NCBI GenBank assembly: GCA_035544835.1
Contig: DASZZV010000032.1
Location: 1 to 8,067, forward strand
DNA from: DASZZV01 sp035544835
GTDB taxonomy: Bacteria; Acidobacteriota; Thermoanaerobaculia; Gp7-AA8
Direction of reading: 5' to 3'
DNA length: 8,067 nt
How positions within the stretch are numbered: the stretch's first letter is position 1; each line of letters begins with the position of its first letter. A model generated the notes under the pieces. It searched no databases and was not told where the DNA came from. It saw only the letters and a list, made by a program, of their open reading frames with translations. Positions 4,451 through 8,067 of this stretch are shown one piece after another. The position numbers and the translations under genes are program-made.

Positions 4451-5722
4451 TTGAAATCCATCGCCATCATCGGAACCGGAATCGCCGGGCTTGGCTGCGC
4501 CCATCTTCTGCGCGGTCAGGCCGAGCTCCGTCTGTTCGAGAAGGAGTCGCGCGTCGGCGGGCATTCCAATACTCTGCTCGTTGACGAGCAGGGCGAGGAG
4601 ATCGCGATCGACAGCGGTTTCATGGTCTACAACGAGGTCACCTACCCGCTGCTGACCGGCCTCTTTGCCGAGCTCGGCGTCGAGACCGACCCGTCCGACA
4701 TGTCGTTCAGCGTGCAGCATCGTCCCTCGGGTCTCGAGTACTGCGGCTCCAGCATGAGCCAGCTCTTCGCCCAACGGCGGAACCTGTTTCGCCCGCGCCA
4801 CTACCGGATGCTGGCCAGGATCGATCGCTTCCATCGCGAAGCAGTCGCCGCCCTCGACGACCCGGCCTTCAGCTCCGTCACTCTGGCCGAGTACGTTGCA
4901 GCACGTGGTTACGGATCCGATTTTCTGGAGCGCTTTCTGATTCCCATGAGCGCCGCGGTCTGGTCGACGCCGTTCCGGCAGATCATGGAGTTCCCGGCCA
5001 CGACGCTGCTCCGCTTTTTTCACAACCACGGTTTCCTCGGGATGGATACGCAGCATCCCTGGCGCACCGTTCGCGGCGGCTCACGCAAATACGTCGAGAA
5101 GTTGACCCAACCGTTTCGCGACCGGATCGAGACCGGAGACCCGGTCGTGGCCGTGCGCCGCAACTCTGACGGCGCCGAGGTGCGTCTGCGCAGCGGGGCG
5201 ACAGCGCGCTTCGACCAGGTCGTCTTCGCCGCGCACGCCGATGAGACGCTGGCAATGATCGCCGATCCGACCCCCGAGGAGTTACGGCTCCTCTCGCCAT
5301 TCCACTATCAAAGCAATGTCGCGCAGTTGCATACCGACAAGGGCGTCATGCCGCGCACGCGTCGCGCCTGGGCATCCTGGAACTATCGCATCACCGAGAT
5401 CGACGGCCAGAGCCACGGCTCGACAGTCTACTGGATGAACAGTCTGCAGAAGGTATCGCAACGTCGCGACTACTTCATCTCCATCGATGACCCCGGCGAA
5501 GTCGATCCCGCCTCAGTTCTCCAGACGATCGTGTACACGCATCCGCTCTTTACGCGGGACGCCATCACCGCGCAGAGGGAACTTCCGACCTTGAACGCCA
5601 GGGATATCACCTTCTTCTGCGGCAGCTACTTCGCCTATGGCTTCCACGAAGACGCACTCCGATCGGGCATGGAAGCAGCCTCGGCACTCCTGGCGCGCAA
5701 CAGTGAAGGTTGCGCAGCGTGA
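4451..5722 (+). CDS. FAD-dependent oxidoreductase, amine-oxidase fold (COG2907 type)
   Basis: This is a 423-residue flavoprotein with an N-terminal Rossmann FAD motif: GTGIAG at residues 8-13, the acidic end of the second strand at E30, and the second GG motif (VGGHSNT, 35-41). A DSGFMVYNE stretch follows, typical of the COG2907 'predicted NAD/FAD-binding' branch. The C-terminus (FFCGSYFAYGFHEDALRSGM) carries the second FAD-contacting region. Full length for the family. In other bacteria it travels with DUF1365 and a Cfa-like methyltransferase, as here, and is thought to oxidise or desaturate membrane fatty-acyl chains; the exact reaction is not established from this sequence. The start is TTG 4451, right before the KSIAIIGTGIAG strand. 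The frame is open back to a GTG at 4340, but that lies inside the inverted-repeat arm and would add 37 residues with no family counterpart. AGG (4436-4438) is the only ribosome-site candidate, about 12 bases upstream. The stop TGA overlaps the next gene's GTG. Confidence 0.92.
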   Translation: MKSIAIIGTGIAGLGCAHLLRGQAELRLFEKESRVGGHSNTLLVDEQGEEIAIDSGFMVYNEVTYPLLTGLFAELGVETDPSDMSFSVQHRPSGLEYCGSSMSQLFAQRRNLFRPRHYRMLARIDRFHREAVAALDDPAFSSVTLAEYVAARGYGSDFLERFLIPMSAAVWSTPFRQIMEFPATTLLRFFHNHGFLGMDTQHPWRTVRGGSRKYVEKLTQPFRDRIETGDPVVAVRRNSDGAEVRLRSGATARFDQVVFAAHADETLAMIADPTPEELRLLSPFHYQSNVAQLHTDKGVMPRTRRAWASWNYRITEIDGQSHGSTVYWMNSLQKVSQRRDYFISIDDPGEVDPASVLQTIVYTHPLFTRDAITAQRELPTLNARDITFFCGSYFAYGFHEDALRSGMEAASALLARNSEGCAA

Positions 5723-6498
5723 GATCGTCACTCTACGAATGCCGCATCGTCCATCACCGCTCGTCCCCGCGTGAGCACCACTTCACCTACAACGTATTCC
5801 TCTTCGCTCTCGATCTCGACGAAATCGACGAGGTGGCAAGGCGCGTCCTGCTCTTCAGTCACAATCGCTGGAACGCCTGCACATTTCGCGACGATGACCA
5901 CCTTCCCGGCTCGTCGATGACGATCAGAGAGAACGTCGAGGAATTCATTCGCCAGCGCGGCGTGAGCGAGAGGCCGTCACGAATCCTGCTCCTCACCTCG
6001 GCCCGCATCTTCGGCTATGTCTTCAATCCGGTCTCTTACTACCTCTGCTTCGGCGAGGATGGAAAGCCCCTCTGCGCGATTCCGGAGATCAACAACACTT
6101 ATGGAGAAATGAAACCGTTCTTCATCGGCGGCAGCGATTTCACCGATGGCAGCTTCCGGCAGCGGGTGACCAAGCACTTTTACATCTCGCCGTTTCTCGA
6201 CTTGTCGGATCAGTTGGAATTCCGGATCGAGCCACCCGAGGAGAAGCTTCGCATCTCGACCGACACGTGGCGGGGTGAGGAGCGTATTCTCAGCGCCGCG
6301 ATTAGTGGTACACGGCGACCTCTGACCACGGCGTCGCTGGCACTCTGCTTACTGAAGTTCCCGCTGGTCACGTTGCAGATCATTACGGCCATTCACTGGG
6401 AAGCCTTCCGTCTCTGGCTCAAAGGCATCCACTATCATCCCAAGAAAGAACGCATCGCCGAGCAGCGGGACATCGTCAAAGGACGATCCGCGGCATGA
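5719..6498 (+). CDS. DUF1365 family protein
   Basis: This 259-residue protein belongs to DUF1365 (COG3496). The family's signature HHRSSPREHHFTY is at residues 12-24, followed by a LDLDEID stretch (31-37). The central motif RIFGYVFNPVSYYLC is at 96-110, and EINNTYGE at 123-130. The family has no proven enzymatic activity; it almost always sits between the COG2907 flavoprotein and the Cfa-like methyltransferase, so a shared role in lipid modification is inferred. A moderately hydrophobic stretch at about 205-226 could touch the membrane. The GTG at 5719 overlaps the preceding stop as GTGA, the usual sign of translational coupling, and GAAGG (5705-5709) stands about nine bases upstream. A TTG nine bases earlier is a less likely alternative. 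It lies 16 bases before the methyltransferase gene. Confidence 0.93.
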   Translation: MRSSLYECRIVHHRSSPREHHFTYNVFLFALDLDEIDEVARRVLLFSHNRWNACTFRDDDHLPGSSMTIRENVEEFIRQRGVSERPSRILLLTSARIFGYVFNPVSYYLCFGEDGKPLCAIPEINNTYGEMKPFFIGGSDFTDGSFRQRVTKHFYISPFLDLSDQLEFRIEPPEEKLRISTDTWRGEERILSAAISGTRRPLTTASLALCLLKFPLVTLQIITAIHWEAFRLWLKGIHYHPKKERIAEQRDIVKGRSAA

Positions 6499-6503
6499 TG
6501 GAC

Positions 6504-6508
6504 AGGAG
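6504..6508 (+). promoter_or_regulatory. Ribosome binding site (AGGAG) for the methyltransferase
   Basis: AGGAG is followed by six bases and then the GTG at 6515. This is the strongest ribosome site in the operon and settles the non-ATG start. Confidence 0.75.
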
Positions 6509-6514
6509 ATATCA

Positions 6515-7777
6515 GTGACGACCTGCGATACCCCGCAGCAGCGCGCGATCTCGCGCGACGGATTTTTCAGGCGGACGATTCTGCGCGCGCTGTCGGGCAT
6601 GCAGCGCGGTCGTCTGACCATCGAGTTGCCCGATGGCGGCCTCGAGGTTCTCGGTGACGGGATCGGCGTCCATGGATTCGACGGTCACGCCACGATCCGG
6701 ATCCGCGACGAGCGCTTCTTCCGCCGTTGCTTCTTCTACGGTGACATCGGTCTGGCCGAGGCATTCATTCATGGGGATTGGGAAACGGACGACATCGCCG
6801 CGGTGATCTCCTGGTTCGTCCTCAATGCCGATCAGTCGCCGTCGCAGTCGGCGTCGGGCCGCCGCTTCGGCGCCGTAGAAATGCTGGGCTGGCTGAATCG
6901 CCTGCGCCATCGCATCCGCTTGAACACGGTTCGCGGGAGCAGGAAGAACATCGCCGATCATTACGATCTGAGCAACGACTTTTTCGCGCTCTTTCTCGAT
7001 CCGACCATGACCTACTCCTCGGCTTTCTTCACCAGCGAAGACCAAACTCTCGAGTCGGCGCAGATGGAGAAATATGACCGTCTCTGCAAGAAGCTCCGGC
7101 TGCGAGCTAGCGACCACGTCCTCGAGATCGGCGGCGGCTGGGGCGGCTTCAGCCGTTACGCAGTGCAGACGTACGGTTGCAAAGTCACTACGACGACCAT
7201 CTCGAAAGCCCAGTTCGACTACGCCTCTGCGAAAAACGCTGAGCTGGGGTTCAGCGAGCGCATCGAGCTGCTTCAGCTCGACTACAGGAAGCTCTCCGGC
7301 CGCTACGACAAGATCGTGTCGATCGAGATGCTGGAGTCGGTAGGCCACGAATTCCTGGAAACCTACTTTGCGAAATGTCATGAACTGCTGACGCCTGAAG
7401 GAGTACTGGCCATTCAGGTGATCACCTGCGCCGACAACCGTTACGACAAACTGCGAAAGGGCGTTGACTTCATCCAGAAGCACATTTTCCCCGGCTCCCT
7501 GATTCTCTCCATGGCGGCCATCAACCGCGCCATCAATCGCACCGGCGATCTCTTCCTCCACGACATGGAGGACATGGGTACGTCATACGCCCGGACTCTG
7601 GGATGCTGGCATCAGGCCTTCAACGAAAGACTCGCCGAGGTTCGTAAGCTCGGCTTCGATGAGCGGTTCGTGAGAATCTGGAACTACTACCTCGCCTACT
7701 GTCAGGCCGCCTTCGCCATGCGCCACAACTCCGTGGTGCAGGCCGTCTACACACGCGCCAACAACTACTCCCTATGA
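6515..7777 (+). CDS. Cyclopropane-fatty-acyl-phospholipid synthase-like SAM methyltransferase
   Basis: This 420-residue class I SAM methyltransferase of the Cfa/mycolic-acid cyclase family transfers a methyl group to unsaturated acyl chains of membrane phospholipids. It has the family's N-terminal domain (1-140), the lead motif HYDLSNDFFALFLDPTMTYS (149-168), SAM motif I VLEIGGGWGGF (202-212), SIEMLESVG (269-277) and the C-terminal MGTSYARTLGCW region (354-365). Aligned by eye with E. coli Cfa, the bicarbonate-site residues are C139 to S169, E239 to E274, H266 to Q301 and Y317 to Y358. Two ligands are thus replaced, so the product may not be a cyclopropane; a methylated or methylene chain, or a furan-fatty-acid precursor, is possible. 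There is no signal peptide, so it should act at the inner membrane face. It follows DUF1365 by 16 bases and precedes the DUF1475-like gene by 7. Family certain, product inferred. Confidence 0.93.
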   Translation: MTTCDTPQQRAISRDGFFRRTILRALSGMQRGRLTIELPDGGLEVLGDGIGVHGFDGHATIRIRDERFFRRCFFYGDIGLAEAFIHGDWETDDIAAVISWFVLNADQSPSQSASGRRFGAVEMLGWLNRLRHRIRLNTVRGSRKNIADHYDLSNDFFALFLDPTMTYSSAFFTSEDQTLESAQMEKYDRLCKKLRLRASDHVLEIGGGWGGFSRYAVQTYGCKVTTTTISKAQFDYASAKNAELGFSERIELLQLDYRKLSGRYDKIVSIEMLESVGHEFLETYFAKCHELLTPEGVLAIQVITCADNRYDKLRKGVDFIQKHIFPGSLILSMAAINRAINRTGDLFLHDMEDMGTSYARTLGCWHQAFNERLAEVRKLGFDERFVRIWNYYLAYCQAAFAMRHNSVVQAVYTRANNYSL

Positions 7778-7784
7778 GGCGAAG

Positions 7785-8067
7785 ATGATCCTGTTCCTTC
7801 GAGGGTTGTTCCTTGCGATTCTCATCACCATCGTTTCCGCTACGGCCTGGGCCAGTTTTCACGTCAGCCTCGCTGACGGCGGCCCGCTTCTGCTGTCGCA
7901 GCCCTGGGGCGTGGCCACGTTGTTTGACACCTATCTGGCCTTCCTGACCTTCTATGTGTGGCTCTGCTACAAGGAGCGCTCGCTGATCGCGCGCGTTATC
8001 TGGTTCGTGCTGGTGATGACGCTTGGCAACATCGCCATGTCCTTCTATGTCCTGATGCACCTCTTCC
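7785..8067 (+). CDS. DUF1475-like small membrane protein (C-terminus cut by window edge)
   Basis: An ATG at 7785 opens a frame of 94 codons that runs off the window. GAGG (7776-7779), which overlaps the methyltransferase stop, is its ribosome site five bases upstream. Three membrane segments are seen: about residues 5-24, 46-62 and 70-92, with a short loop (HVSLADGGPL) after the first and the basic turn CYKERSLIAR between the last two. The motifs WGVATLFDTYLAFLTFYVW and TLGNIAMSFYVL match what I remember of DUF1475, a family of about 100-120 residues, so little is missing. The function is unknown. It is carried with the flavoprotein/DUF1365/methyltransferase set in other bacteria, so a membrane partner of that lipid pathway is the natural guess. 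The family name rests on memory of the motifs only. Confidence 0.75.
   Translation, partial: MILFLRGLFLAILITIVSATAWASFHVSLADGGPLLLSQPWGVATLFDTYLAFLTFYVWLCYKERSLIARVIWFVLVMTLGNIAMSFYVLMHLF

Noticed and set aside
3868..4584. Rightward 238-codon frame crossing the palindromes
   Set aside because: It runs through the inverted repeats and into the flavoprotein gene in another frame; the translation is low-complexity Arg/Pro/Lys with no domain.
6512..7561. Leftward open frame of 349 codons opposite the methyltransferase
   Set aside because: It mirrors the codons of the Cfa-like gene, shows no recognisable motif, and would oppose a tightly packed operon.
7620..8060. Leftward 146-codon frame at the right edge
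   Set aside because: It overlaps the end of the methyltransferase and the DUF1475-like gene, both with better evidence; its sequence is polar and motif-free.

Overview
The window is chromosomal DNA of about 60% G+C from a bacterium that uses GTG and TTG starts freely and has intergenic spaces full of short palindromes. The gene mix (FHA-GGDEF cyclase, PilZ protein, DinB-fold protein, tiny membrane proteins) and the style of intergenic repeats resemble uncultured soil or sediment lineages such as Acidobacteriota. This placement is an impression from gene content. No marker gene is present to prove it.

Layout. 1-1164 (minus): an MFS transporter cut by the left edge, with a GTG start. 1165-1323: a spacer with a heptanucleotide array, a palindrome and a long hairpin. 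1324-2448 (minus): a diguanylate cyclase with an N-terminal FHA domain, a GGEEF catalytic domain and a C-terminal four-cysteine zinc-ribbon-like tail. Divergent from it at 2627-3007 (plus) is a PilZ domain protein, so a maker and a likely receptor of c-di-GMP share one intergenic region. 3009-3122 (minus) may encode a 37-residue membrane peptide. 3211-3717 (plus) is a DinB-family protein whose stop codon overlaps, through one CTAG, the stop of a convergent 75-residue membrane protein (3714-3941, minus). 3942-4450 holds no gene but has a perfect 20-bp palindrome and a 242-bp composite inverted repeat with perfect 51-nt arms.

4451-8067 (plus) is a tight four-gene operon: an FAD-dependent amine-oxidase-like flavoprotein (COG2907 type), a DUF1365 protein, a cyclopropane-fatty-acid-synthase-like SAM methyltransferase and a DUF1475-like small membrane protein cut by the right edge. 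Junctions are a 4-nt GTGA overlap, a 16-nt gap with a strong ribosome site, and a 7-nt gap. This gene set is known from other bacteria and is tied to membrane fatty-acid modification, in some proteobacteria under light or singlet-oxygen control. The methyltransferase keeps the SAM motif and the glutamate and tyrosine of the E. coli Cfa active site but has Ser and Gln where Cfa has the bicarbonate-binding Cys and His, which suggests chemistry other than plain cyclopropanation.

The best leads are the FHA cyclase with an ETTS motif in its N-terminal tail and a zinc-ribbon tail, the altered Cfa-like active site within the flavoprotein/DUF1365 operon, and the families of palindromic and heptad repeats that fill nearly every spacer.
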